From Odontocerum albicorne (taxonomy: Eukaryota; Arthropoda; Insecta; Trichoptera; Odontoceridae): a DNA stretch of 64,000 nt. This document shows, piece after piece, positions 43,801-53,300 of this stretch. The position numbers were made by a program, and so were the translations under genes. Position 1 is the stretch's first letter, and each line of letters starts with the position of its first letter. Location of the stretch: contig OX463862.1 in the NCBI GenBank assembly GCA_949825065.1, forward strand, positions 13,015,592 to 13,079,591, read 5' to 3'. The notes beneath the pieces were generated by a model. The model did not search any database and was not told the origin of the DNA. It saw only the letters and a list, made by a program, of their open reading frames with translations.

Positions 43801-46242
43801 GACAAATCAAATATACCACTATGGCTCGAAAATTTTCAGCCTGAACAAGTGAGAGCATATATGGATCTATACCATGCCGGCCACGCCCATCACATGGTCA
43901 GGCAATGTTATAGTTAAAATACCTTAACCCTCAGTAGTATGTCAACTAGAGCAGATGCAGTGTTGTTTCGTTATATTCTGAAATGTTAAAAATTGGGTAA
44001 ATATTTTAGCTGAAAGGCTGCATTGAGAATATAAATTTAAGAATTGCCGCCAAACCGCCAAATATATTTTTGTAGACGTCATTTACTTTCTTAAATCTCT
44101 GTGATGACCTCCGTTACGACCTCTTTGATGTAATTGGTTAGACCCCTGTCTCCTAACCCGGAGAATGTGGTTTCAATTTTCACTGGAACCCAGATTTTTC
44201 TTTGAAAACAAAAAGGTTTTCAGTCTGGCGTTCACTTAAGACATCATAAATATCTTCCTGGTTGATTGGAAGAAATTGCCACATGGCAATAATCTCACAA
44301 GGTTTTACTGTACATAAAAAAAGTTTTATACATGATTCACTCGGGCGCTACTGTAGCTGCCAGACAGTTGGTTTTTTTTTAGTGATAGTGGGATCAAGTT
44401 AGAGTACTCTTGAGGAGAGTTTGCTTTTTAGTAATAGTGGGACCAAGTTAGAGTACTCTTGAGGAGAGTTTGCTTTTTAGTAATAGTGGGACCAAGTTAG
44501 AGTACTCTTGAGGAGAGTTTGCTTTTTAGTAATAGTGGGATCAAGTTAGAGTACTCTTGAGGAGAGTTTGCTTTTTAGTAATAGTGGGACAAAGTTAGAG
44601 TACTCTTGAGGAGAGTTTGCTTTTTAGTAATAGTGGGACCAAGTTAGAGTACTCTTCAGGAGAGTTTGCTTTTTAGTAATAGTGGGATCAAGTTAGAGTA
44701 CTCTTGAGGAGAGTTTGCTTTTTAGTAATAGTGGAATCAAGTTAGAGTACTCTTGAGGAGAGTTTGCTTTTTAGTAATAGTGGGATCAAGTTAGAGTACT
44801 CTTGAGGAGAGTTTGCTTTCTAAATGAAAATTTGAAAAAAATAAAAATTTATAAATCGATAAAAAAATTGTGATTTCAGGGGCTAGAGTGATAGTTTATT
44901 GGTGAATAGGTACTGCTTATTTATATTTATAAATTGTGGTAATGCAGACGGCTGTGCATTACACACGGCTACACAAGTCAATGCCACATTCACTCCTATA
45001 ATGCGATTCGGGGCTAAAAAATACAACTTTTCAGTAGATGTAGATTATGATTAAAAATCATTTTTTGCTTGTAGGTCTCATTAAACTAATACGAGGAAAG
45101 CCGTATGTATGTTGAGAAAAACAATATGTGTATGTATGTGGAGAAAAACAACATGTGTATGTATGTGGAGAAAAACAATATATGTATGCATGTGGAGAAA
45201 AACAAAACAAAAAAAGTCTGAAGTTAAAAATTAAACTGTTTACCCCCTCCCCTTGTTACCAATATACACCAGTCATGCCAGAGCTCCCGAGGGTTGAGCG
45301 ATTTCTCCCCTTATTTTAGTCTTTATACTGATGCTAATTTTCCAACCAATTTTTTCTTAACATATGCGGATAGGGGAAAGTACCTAAGTTAATGGCCACA
45401 GCCACCACCTTCCTATTTTTCTTATATATATTTATTTTGTAATATTTTTAAACTGTCAATAATAGTGGGTTCGTATCCCGAGTTAGGAGTCTACTTTCTA
45501 AACCGCACTATATAAATTGTCCATTTATTATTATTACTATCAAAACATTTTTTTCTGAATTAAAGTACGGAAAATCTAGGATGAGTCCTGTGACAGCTCA
45601 CAAATTTGCCCCAATACAACCTTGTAACGATGTTCAGTAATTTTAATTATTTTATCAACTTTAATATAAGCCTCAATTCTAATAAATAGCAAGTTATTTA
45701 GGTAAATGCATAACATAAGATTGTATTGTAAATTTGTGAACTGTCACAGGACTCATCCTAGAATTTCCGAACTATAGCTTTCAAATTGACTGTTCTATTT
45801 ATTCAATGAACCCTTGTCATAATGGGCTTATACATCCAAAATAAAAATCTTGAAACGCATCAATATGCTGAGGTGACCAAAGTTGTATAGTAATCATATT
45901 ATTTGTGTGTTTGACAGTATTTAAATGTTACAGGTGTTCCCTCCAAGTTTTGGAGATCTACCTCCACCCCCATTGGAGCTATTTGACCTGGATGAAGCCT
46001 TCAGCTCAGAGCGAGCCCGCCTAGCACAGTTGGCAAACAAGTGCCTGGCCCCAGCCAGCCAGCCTCCTAAAGATGTAACTTCTCGCGCAGCACAGGCAGA
46101 AATGGAGTACCTCATCAGGGAGAGTGCCCGAGCCCTCGGGGTCACTGGGGGGGCACAGGGCAGTTCCGACGGAGCTAAACAGATACTCAACACTATAGGG
46201 AAGACTATAGCGCGGTATAAGATGATGGGGAGCAAGGATTAA
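34831..46242 (+). CDS. IFT52: Intraflagellar transport protein 52 (complete, 8 coding exons)
   Basis: Core subunit of the IFT-B train that carries cargo along ciliary microtubules (OSM-6/NGD5 family). Exons: 34831-34952, 36614-36831, 37963-38098, 39713-39855, 40848-40996, 41806-41974, 42710-42813, 45934-46242. All junctions are GT-AG and the sum is 1350 bp, giving 449 residues plus TAA (human about 437). The N-terminal GIFT-type domain (residues 1 to about 270) includes LVISTPQDVFTDSELGCLKKY, DGGEENNNTNINFFLEDYG, FVYPYGATLNV and LVVFGSGHFFDDQYIEQE. The middle has FDMHLFSFNYNN, HETLKLITPQFETPLPALQ, and the C-terminal IFT46-binding side has PPPPLELFDLDEAFSSERAR. No stops or frameshifts. Introns hold SINEs, mariner remnants, a LINE and a hAT MITE. 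Start chosen at the first family-like Met with a conserved ILFN strand following. Confidence 0.97.
34986..35350 (-). repeat. SINE2 copy interrupted by MITE M (IFT52 intron 1)
   Basis: Long minus-strand SINE2 copy (complement of GAGTTAGAGCGCCCTTGAGG through to the CTGAGGTTTTATTACCAAAT end), split at TA by the M element at 35139-35230. Confidence 0.7.
35139..35230. mobile_element. Palindromic MITE M, 92 bp
   Basis: Ends CAGTACCCGGCGATAAGTAA and the complement of CAGTACCCAGCGGTAAGTAA; flanked by TA at 35137-35138 and 35231-35232. The host SINE resumes directly after. Confidence 0.85.
35401..35585 (-). mobile_element. tRNA-derived SINE1 copy (IFT52 intron 1)
   Basis: Minus strand: GGCCTAGTTGGTAAGATGCA, GGTTGTGGGTTTGATTCCCG, then the CTGATAGGTTGTAAGGGG-like body and GGTTGTAC end. 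The A-box and B-box spacing is tRNA-like. Confidence 0.75.
35648..36392 (+). repeat. SINE2-seeded 42/43-bp minisatellite, about 15 copies (IFT52 intron 1)
   Basis: 35648-35750 is SINE2 (TAATGGCCACAGCCACCACC, TTTTTTGTAATATTTTCAAT). It runs into an array with unit GGGCTTGATAATTGAGGACA + GTCTACTCTTTATTTTTAATAAT. The unit corresponds to the SINE's AATAATAGTGGGTTCG..GTTAGGAGTCTACT segment. Confidence 0.85.
37269..37753 (+). mobile_element. Deleted mariner with N-terminal transposase remnant (IFT52 intron 2)
   Basis: TIRs AGGTCTGTACCTATGAAACC and its near-complement at 37730-37753. Inside, broken frames read LKKTAAESH, LVKAYDEHALGKSQCFEWFKKF, SGDFDLRNEERGR, a mariner HTH region. No catalytic domain. 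Confidence 0.82.
38283..38800 (-). mobile_element. LINE family A remnant (IFT52 intron 3)
   Basis: Minus strand: KGKVYQTIVRPALLYGSEC-like frames, [29 protein letters not shown] and the [13 protein letters not shown] segment, ending in the family 3' end GCCAGGGAGAAG. More 5' sequence is present than in the other copies. Confidence 0.82.
38819..39109. mobile_element. hAT MITE with perfect 8-bp target duplication (IFT52 intron 3)
   Basis: TIRs CAGTGCTTCCCAA and TTGGGAAGCACTG. Flanks 38811-38818 and 39110-39117 are both ATCTAAAC. 291 bp, no coding content. Eight-base duplications and CAGTG-type ends are hAT hallmarks. Confidence 0.92.
40149..40435 (-). mobile_element. SINE1 copy with snapback duplication (IFT52 intron 4)
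   Basis: Head at 40345-40435 (minus: CCTGGTGGTAAGACACTTGT, GGTTACGGGTTCGATCCCCG). The body occurs twice as inverted arms of about 70 bp (40147-40220 and 40240-40310). Confidence 0.75.
40602..40790. mobile_element. Palindromic MITE M, long copy (IFT52 intron 4)
   Basis: Left end CAGTACCCGGCGGTAAGTAA after TA; the right arm ends at the complement of TAAGTAATACACATCGGGC and has lost its last bases. Ends 58 bp before the exon 5 acceptor. Confidence 0.75.
41509..41720 (-). mobile_element. Mariner family B terminal fragment (IFT52 intron 5)
   Basis: Complement of the family B 5' end: the transposase start (MECQVDE-like, here with ATA instead of ATG) and the terminal repeat TTGGGTGTTAACATAAGTTG. 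Truncated on the left. Confidence 0.75.
42852..43526 (+). mobile_element. Deleted mariner (family G) with transposase remnant (IFT52 intron 7)
   Basis: TIRs CGAAGGTCGTCCAGAAAGTA and the complement of CGAGGGTCGTCCAGAAAGTA, TA on both sides. The remnant 43013-43430 keeps the second catalytic Asp in LIHDNARPHASAH and C-terminal blocks (QEVTSWLKSLAVEEYNIGIE, DSYGDYIEK stop) in another frame. Confidence 0.88.
44105..44330 (+). mobile_element. tRNA-derived SINE1 copy (IFT52 intron 7)
   Basis: Plus-strand copy: GACCTCTTTGATGTAATTGG (head), GTGGTTTCAATTTTCAC (decayed B box), then CTGGTTGATTGGAAGAAATT and ending CAAGGTTTTACTGTA. Confidence 0.7.
44382..44822 (+). repeat. 49-bp minisatellite, 9 copies, SINE2-seeded (IFT52 intron 7)
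   Basis: Unit AGTAATAGTGGGACCAAGTT + AGAGTACTCTTGAGGAGAGTTTGCTTTTT. It is the SINE2 segment AATAATAGTGGGTTCGAATC..GTTAGAGCGCCCTTGAGGAG repeated; SINE sequence flanking it is otherwise missing. Confidence 0.92.
45115..45210. repeat. Short tandem repeat
   Basis: About three to four copies of TGTATGTATGTGGAGAAAAA at roughly 30-bp spacing. Confidence 0.75.
45360..45535 (+). repeat. SINE2 copy (IFT52 intron 7)
   Basis: TAATGGCCACAGCCACCACC, TATTTTGTAATATTTTTAAA, AATAGTGGGTTCGTATCCCG, and AACCGCACTATATAAAT near its end: the clearest 3' half of the family. Confidence 0.75.
45563..45774. mobile_element. MITE family X, short form (IFT52 intron 7)
   Basis: Near-identical to 21311-21525 with arms carrying GTCCTGTGACAGCTCACAAA and its complement; TA at both ends. 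Confidence 0.82.
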
Positions 46243-46378
46243 GGGTGATTATTTATTAAGGAACTAGTTATTTATTTAAATGATCTTGTGTATTTCTCAT
46301 GTACACAAAAATTATTTATAAACAATCGTTATGTATTTACTTTATTACATTTCCCAAAAAAATATTAAGAGGTCTAAA

Positions 46379-46384
46379 AATAAA
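46379..46384 (+). terminator. Candidate IFT52 polyadenylation signal
   Basis: AATAAA 137 bp after the IFT52 stop codon; the first canonical hexamer on this strand after the gene. Confidence 0.5.
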
Positions 46385-46610
46385 ATGTCGCCAGGAAAGA
46401 AGTTTCGATTTATTAAAATGATTATGGTCATGAAACAAAATAATACAATGTTGCCAGTATAAAAAAATGAAAATATCAATTTAGAAGCCACATTATTAAT
46501 ATGTTGCCTGGAATGTATGTTAGTTATGTACGAGTATGTTTCAGATAGATTTCGTTTATGACAACACTTTCATTGCTAACTTTCTTCCAAACATGCTGAA
46601 TATATTATTA

Positions 46611-47420
46611 TATCTATTTATCTATTTAACACTTTTATTGCAAATACAATCTGGCGGGCTTATTGCCAGGCGGCAATCTCTTCCAACCAACCAGACAAAA
46701 GTAAATGAAGTAAGTTACGTGGTCGCATAAATCATTCAAATGACTATCCATCCCCACGAAATCCATAAACACATACGTAAGCACATGCCCACGAACCCCA
46801 CAAAGACGGACAATCACCCGAACATTATTTTTCATATAAAGTGAGATATCATCAATCAAAAGGAAAGGAAATGATGGTGGAGAGGAAAGGAAGAGAAAAA
46901 TCAGGAATGAAACACGTTATTTTACTGACTAGAAATTAAAAGTTTTTTCAGTCGCTTTTTAAAGCATGCCAAGGAGGGAGCGAGTCTTATATTGGTTTGT
47001 AACAGATTTCAGAGTCTCACTGCATGGACAGTAAAGGACGACGTAAAGAAAGAAGAGCGATGAACTGGAAAGGTCAATAAACAATCTCTGTTTGAGCGTA
47101 GCGCTAATCCATAATTGGAAAGACGCTGAAAATTTTCAGCGAGATAAGAGGGGGTGGGGGACAGTTAAAGATATTATACAATAGAGGCAGTCTGTGAATT
47201 TGGCGTCTATTTCTAACATTCAACCAGTTCAATGCCTTCTGGTATGAAGCTATATGATCGTACTTTCGTAGGTTGAAAATGAATCTTAGACACACATTTT
47301 GAAGACGTTGTAATTTGTATAATTGTTCCTCTGTAACATCCAAGTAACATACGTCCGCATAGTCCAGAATCGGAAAGTTTGGAATGTAATAGTTGCTATA
47401 GCGCTTTTTTACGGCCATTG
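46611..47420 (-). mobile_element. LINE family L3, longest copy
   Basis: Minus-strand frame 47418-47104 reads ILDYADVCYLDVTEEQLYKL, LRFIFNLRKYDHIASYQ, NRRQIHRLPLLYNI, the C-terminal region of a CR1/Jockey-like polymerase. A decayed VRLWN..LACFKKRLKK segment follows, then the 3' UTR and AATAAA-rich tail at 46611. This copy identifies the 3' ends at 766-1140 and 4908-5450. Confidence 0.82.
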
Positions 47421-47734
47421 TTTACCCAAATTGCTTCAGTAATTTTTTTATGTAGTTTTGAAGGTGAAACAAAATAAGTTTTTTTAAAATTCTCTTTACT
47501 ATTAGAAAGGGGAAAATGTGACACAAACCAAAATGAAAAATCTACAGTGTATGGTGTTGATGCAGTAAGCCATTGTGTTAAGTTTATTTAATGCGGGACA
47601 CAAGTGATACATGGTTCGCTCTTATATAGGGCAAGACAAACTTGTAACAACACTGTACAAAATATATTCAGAGCATTGTGACACAGAGTATTGTCAATAT
47701 AGTGAATACAAAATGTATCCACATATCAACAAGT
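47421..47734. other. No gene seen
   Basis: Nothing recognisable. Confidence 0.4.
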
Positions 47735-47900
47735 GTGTGCTAAATGTGGTTTTTTAAATCTGTAATGTTGATATGACACTTGAAGATAGTACGCACTCTG
47801 GAAAGCCAATCGACTCTGATGACGATCAAATCAACACTTTGACAAAAATAACCAGCGTTCTGCAACACAAGAGATTGCTCAGTATTTAACTGAGAATATC
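47735..47900 (+). mobile_element. Mariner transposase N-terminal fragment
   Basis: Broken frame reads MTLEDSTHSGKPIDSDDDQI, like the segment after the first HTH of mariner transposases. No TIRs found. Confidence 0.5.
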
Positions 47901-48540
47901 AAAAACAGATTTACAGAAGAAAGTTACGTCTAAATATACAAAAATTCATTTGAATTTGTACTCCTAACCTAACCAGCGAGAATATCAAAAACAGATTTAC
48001 AGAATAAAGTTACGCCTAAATATACAAAAATGCATTTGAATTTGTACTCAAAAAAACCCAATTATTCTCCAGATATACTGTAATTTATGCTTTTGAAGAA
48101 ATTATATTACTTTGAAGTGATTTTACTTGGAAAAATATACTGCGGTTCCTACTTTTTTGCTTAAAATGGTACTAGTTTTGCCGAATACAGGATTTTGGTC
48201 AGACTTCTTCTTGCTTAGACTTTTATCACCCAAACTTCTTATTGCCCACTCATTATTATTATCTAGACTTCACATTAACTAAAATCTTATTTCCTAGATT
48301 ATTTATCACCCAAACTTCTTATTGCCCACTCATTATTATCTAGACTTCACATTAACTAAAATTCTTATTTCCTAGATTATTTATTGCCTAAACTTCTTAT
48401 TATCTAGACTCGTTATTACCTAGACTAAAATTCTTATTGTCTAGACTTTTTATTACTTGGACTTCTTATTAACTAAAACTTTTCTTGTTTATACTTTTTA
48501 TTGCCCTAACTTCTTACTGCCCAAACTTACTGACTCAGAT
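47892..48540. repeat. Irregular direct repeats
   Basis: GAGAATATCAAAAACAGATT starts two near-identical 70-bp copies (47892, 47975). 48190-48520 contains degenerate repeats of CTTCTTATTGCCCACTCATT and TCTAGACTTCACATTAACTA. Confidence 0.75.
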
Positions 48541-49591
48541 TGCTATCATTTTCATGTTCTTTTTCAAATACAATGTGTACAATATGACAGATTGATTGTC
48601 AAGTAGCAAATTTCTTCCAAACAACACACAATTGTTAAATAAAGTTTTGAGCGAGAGGTGGACAATTGACATTATTGATGTAGAGGAAAAAAGCAACTTA
48701 AATTGAAATCAAATACAAATTTAACAAGGTTATTGATGGCGTAGAGAAAGATAGAAAATTTTGAAAAAACAAATGATACTAAATATTGAAAAATATGCTG
48801 TCACTGAGCAGAGGTGTAATGTTTTTTATTTCAGTTTTTGAAGCATATCAACAATGTTGTGAGTTTTATATTAGCTGTTAGCTGGTTCCAGAGTCTAACA
48901 GCGTGGACAGTAAGAACAACGGGAAAATTAGGTAATAATTTATGACATGGTTAACACATACAACAAGGTAATAATTTAACAGTGTGTTATAATAATTTAT
49001 TTATCCTTTTTTTTAATGGCAATCTGCCCAAATTTGAACATTCGGAGAAATTCTTTAAGCCATCATTACTCAACCTGTGAAACAATTATTAGAGGCCCTA
49101 GGAATTTCTAAGTCAGTGCATCGAGGTGAACATCTGGCAAACACATATATCTTAAGAATCTCTCCGCTGATCGCCGAGATTGTCCCATGCCTCCCTCAAC
49201 CTCCAGTCCTCAATCCGAATGTTTAACGTTAGTAGCGTGTATCTCGGTACCAGTTCGAAAATAATTCAGTCATGTTTGTGCTCCAAAATGTTTTGCTCCA
49301 ATAGTTATTTCTGTATATATTATAGTTTAGATTATCTTTTCTGAATGCACATTGACACTGCGGTGATCACCGAGAAATTCAAACAGAAAATTATCCTTTG
49401 TTTCCCATTCGGTTTCTTTTATAACGAGTGCATGTTCACATATGAACATGTTGCACTCACAGAGGTCAGACATGTTTGGGCACAGTGAACGGAACAAGTT
49501 CAAACTGGTAAGGTGTATGTGTTTATATACATGGAATCAAACTAGCATTTCATTGTGGCCTTCACGTCGCCACTAAAGTAGTTAAACAGTT
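48541..49591. other. No gene seen
   Basis: Only a short LINE L3-like piece (AGCTGGTTCCAGAGTCTAAC at about 48881) is visible. Confidence 0.35.
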
Positions 49592-49940
49592 TTGACTTGT
49601 CATTGGTATACATTACCCTGGACGGATATGGTCAGCAACACAAGGGTTCTTCAAAGAGCCAAAGTTGATAGAGAGTTGCTGACTAATATTAAAATCCGAA
49701 AGGTGTCCTGTTTGGGTCATGTACTTAGAGGAGAAAAGTACAAATTACTGCACCTGATCATCCAATGCAAAATAGAGGGTCGAAGAGGTGTTGGCAGGAA
49801 GCAAATCTCCTGACTCCGCAATATACGTGATTGGACTGGTATAAAGAGCGTTGGGGATCTTTTTCGGGCTGCCGGGGACAAAGACGCTTACTCTCAGGTG
49901 ATAGTCAACGTTGGGGGGACCTGACATGACACTGAGAAGA
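49592..49940 (+). mobile_element. LINE family C remnant
   Basis: Reads [53 protein letters not shown], then [20 protein letters not shown], ending GAAGAAGAAGAAG. Sister copy at 53690-54205. Confidence 0.8.
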
Positions 49941-50313
49941 AGAAGAAGATTGGTATACATATTCACAGCAAGTTCAAATTGTTAAGCTCTGTTAGTGATG
50001 TAAAACAGTAGATATCCTTACCTGATAAGGCTTATTGTCTTTGTGCAAGTACAATATTTGTACGATGACGTGCACATGCGTTAACAAGGTATTATTAAGT
50101 TTTTGCAGGGATTGCGAAGTCTTTATTTTATTTTTTAGGGGATTGCAAGACTTAGCAGGTTGCGAAACAATACTAATTACTTTTTCTATGGTTTTTGTAA
50201 ATAAACAGAGTTGTTACATAAAACAGTAAAATGGGTAGCTATTAAGTAGCACCTTTTACTTATTTATAATTGGGTAGCATGCTATTTAAGATTTCGAGTC
50301 CCATTTATTTATC

Positions 50314-50319
50314 AGATGT
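50314..50319 (-). terminator. Possible ARL6 polyadenylation hexamer
   Basis: AATAAA on the minus strand, 26 bp after the stop codon. That is close for a 3' UTR; further hexamers exist near 50125, so the site used is uncertain. Confidence 0.3.
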
Positions 50320-50344
50320 TTTTGTTATATTAGTTCAATAATTC

Positions 50345-53300
50345 CTATGAGTGGTTCAGTAGATCCCGCACTTGCACCGTCAGCCACTCCACCCCTTGCT
50401 GCAGCCCTTCTCCTGTTAATGCGTTGGACGCGCAGATGTGCCACGGCTTATCTGTGATCCTTTCCAGACCCAAACCTGGAAATATACCAAAATTATCAAT
50501 TATTATACTGGCAAGGGGAAGTTTTTATATAGAAAACCAACACGAAAAATGTGGATGAGGAAAAAAAACTGGTAGGAGCCAAATAATTACAATTTTTCAT
50601 GTTGCATATATACCATCAAGCCCTTTCCCTATCGGGGTAGACAAAGAGTCAGACTTTCCTATCTCGACACACATCCTTAGCCTCTGTTATATCTATACAC
50701 ATTTTTCATACAGCTCCTAAAATTTCTCTGACTTCCTAAGTTTCCTTCTTTCACAATATCATTTTCTGGATCTAACCATACTACTCTTGGTTTTTTCAGG
50801 TCTGATTCAGCTCCTACCAGTCTTTTTCGACATCCATGTTTCACTCCTATACATCAAAATACTATTGTGGGCTATCATCTTAAAAGATTTTGATACTGTC
50901 CAGTTCGAGTATATCATATATGTTTTAGTATCCCATTGACCTTGTTTCTTATCGCTACTAGTCCTTCAATATCCCTCTTAACTTTTCAATCATCTGAGAA
51001 AATACTACTCAAATACATAATCCCTCAACTTGGTCCAATCTTTTCGTATTCACCCATATACGAGTATATTGCATTTACTTTTCCTTTCACACTTTTAGTA
51101 TTCACCCATATATATTGCATTGACTTTCCCTTTCTCACTTTTAGTATTCACCCATATATATTTCATTTACTTTTCCTTTCATACTTTTAGTATTCATCCA
51201 TATATATTGCATTTACTTTCCCTTTCTCACTTTTAGTATTCACCCATATATATTGCATTTACTTTTCCTTTCATACTTTTAGTATTCACCCATATATATT
51301 GCATTTACTTTTCCTTTCACACTTTTAGTATTCACCCATATATATTGCATTTACTTTCCCTTTCTCACTTTTAGTATTCACCCATATATATTGCATTTAC
51401 TTTTCCTTTCACACTTTTAGTATTCACCCATATATATTGCATTTACTTTTCCTTTCACACTTTTAGTATTCACCCATATATATTGCATTTACTTTTCCTT
51501 TCATACTTTTAGTATTCACCCATATATATTGCATTTACTTTTCCTTTCACACTTTTAGTATTCACCCATATATATTGCATTTACTTTCCCTTTCTCACTT
51601 TTAGTATTCACCCATATATATTGCATTTACTTTTCCTTTCACACTTTTAGTATTCACCCATATATATTGCATTTACTTTTCCTTTCACACTTTTAGTATT
51701 CACCCATATATATTGCATTTACTTTTCCTTTCACACTTTTAGTATTCACCCATATACGAGGCATATCCAGAAACTAAGTGTACTGAATTTTTGTAGGTTA
51801 TAATTTTTTTTATTTTAACAAAAAATTATGTGGTTACCGTAGTACATATGTAAGCTATTTTTCGACATAGTCGCCATTCCTTTCAATGCAGGTGGTGAAG
51901 CGGGGTATCAACTTTTTGATGCCTTCCTCGAAGTAGTTTCCCGCCAACCCCTCCGTCCACTTCTCCACCTCCTCCTTTAGCTCCTCGTCGGTTGAAAACC
52001 TTTTTCCACCCATGTACAGCTTCAGGGAGGTAAAAAGATAGTAATCTGAAGGTGCTAGGTCAGGGGAATGCGCGGGATGGTTCAGGACATCCCATTTAAA
52101 CGAGGCGAGCAGTTCCTACGTGGCGTTGGCCGTGTGTGGTCTAGCATTGTCATGCAGCAGGCAGACTCCCTTTGTCAGCATGCCTCTCCTCTTGTTCGGA
52201 ATCGCCCTCCGCAATTTTTTTAGGGTCTCACAGTATCTTGCAGAGTTGATGGTCTCCCCTTGAGGCATATATTCAATTAAAATTATGCCTTGACAGTGCC
52301 AAAACACGGATGCCATGATTTTCTTGGCTGAAATTGTGGTTTTGACCTTTTTGGCGGAGGGTGAAGAGGTGTGACGCCACTGTTGAGACTGCCTTTTGGT
52401 TTCAGGCGTGTAGTGTGCAACCCAAGTTTCATCTCCAGTAACGATGGAGCGGAGAAATTCATCTCCATGGAGTTTGCAGCGCCTCAAAAACTCTTGCCTT
52501 TTTACAAAATTTCGCACTTGGCGGGAGATTGGTTTGACATTTTTCACGAAACATGTTGTCGCGTCGACACTTCTCAACGTACTGACCTCGAACCGGTCTC
52601 GTTGCGGAGGTGAAGGGTCAGGCTACACGGAAGTGTAGCCAACATGTCGAAAATAAAATCCATCCGGTCGTGAGAGCCTCAGTACACTTACTTTCTGGAT
52701 ACGCCTCGTATATTGCATTTACTTTTCCTTTCACACTTTTAGTATTCACCCATATATATTGCATTTACTTTTCCTTTCACACTTTTAGTATTCACCCATA
52801 TATATTGCATTTACTTTTCCTTTCACACTTTTAGTATTCACCCATATATATTGCATTTACTTTTCCTTTCACACTTTTAGTATTCACCCATATATATTGC
52901 ATTTACTTTAACTTTCACACTTTTCTACCACCATCACTTTAGATTTCGCAACATTCATTTTCAGATCATTTTTTTCTTGATGAAATATGGATTTACTTCT
53001 TCAGAAGTTTTACCTGCGGCAATTTTAACACTTGAAAGTGAATCAGGACAGTCCATCTTGTTAGCGAAGAAGAGAATGGGTATTCTCCTGCCGGCTATGT
53101 CTGGATGCTGCAGCAGTAGGTCCAGTTCATCCTTAACAACCACTGCAACAATTCCAGTTAATTAGAACTGGTTAGACATCAATGCGTAGGTTAATTAATT
53201 TATATAAAACATACTCGTACAGCAATCCCTTCATTTACTCGTACGTGGCTTCTATTTACGTTAATTCATTTTGACGCGGTTTATTCTGGAGCAGTCTAGT

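Larger units (their letters stand above)
51054..52970 (-). repeat. 46-bp minisatellite seeded by LINE D, about 20 copies, split by a mariner
   Basis: Unit ATTCACCCATATATATTGCA + TTTACTTTTCCTTTCACACTTTTAGT, at 51054-51756 and again at 52709-52925. The right edge passes into TTTCTACCACCATCACTTTA.. (minus: [15 protein letters not shown]), the coding segment from which the unit derives (VEKCERK..). Confidence 0.92.

Noticed and set aside
45921..46235. Minus-strand frame opposite IFT52 exon 8
   Set aside because: Shadow of the IFT52 coding exon, which is confirmed by family motifs and intron phases.
50936..51190. Plus-strand frame upstream of the 46-bp array
   Set aside because: Antisense reading of LINE D and its minisatellite; Phe/Leu/His-rich with periodic content.
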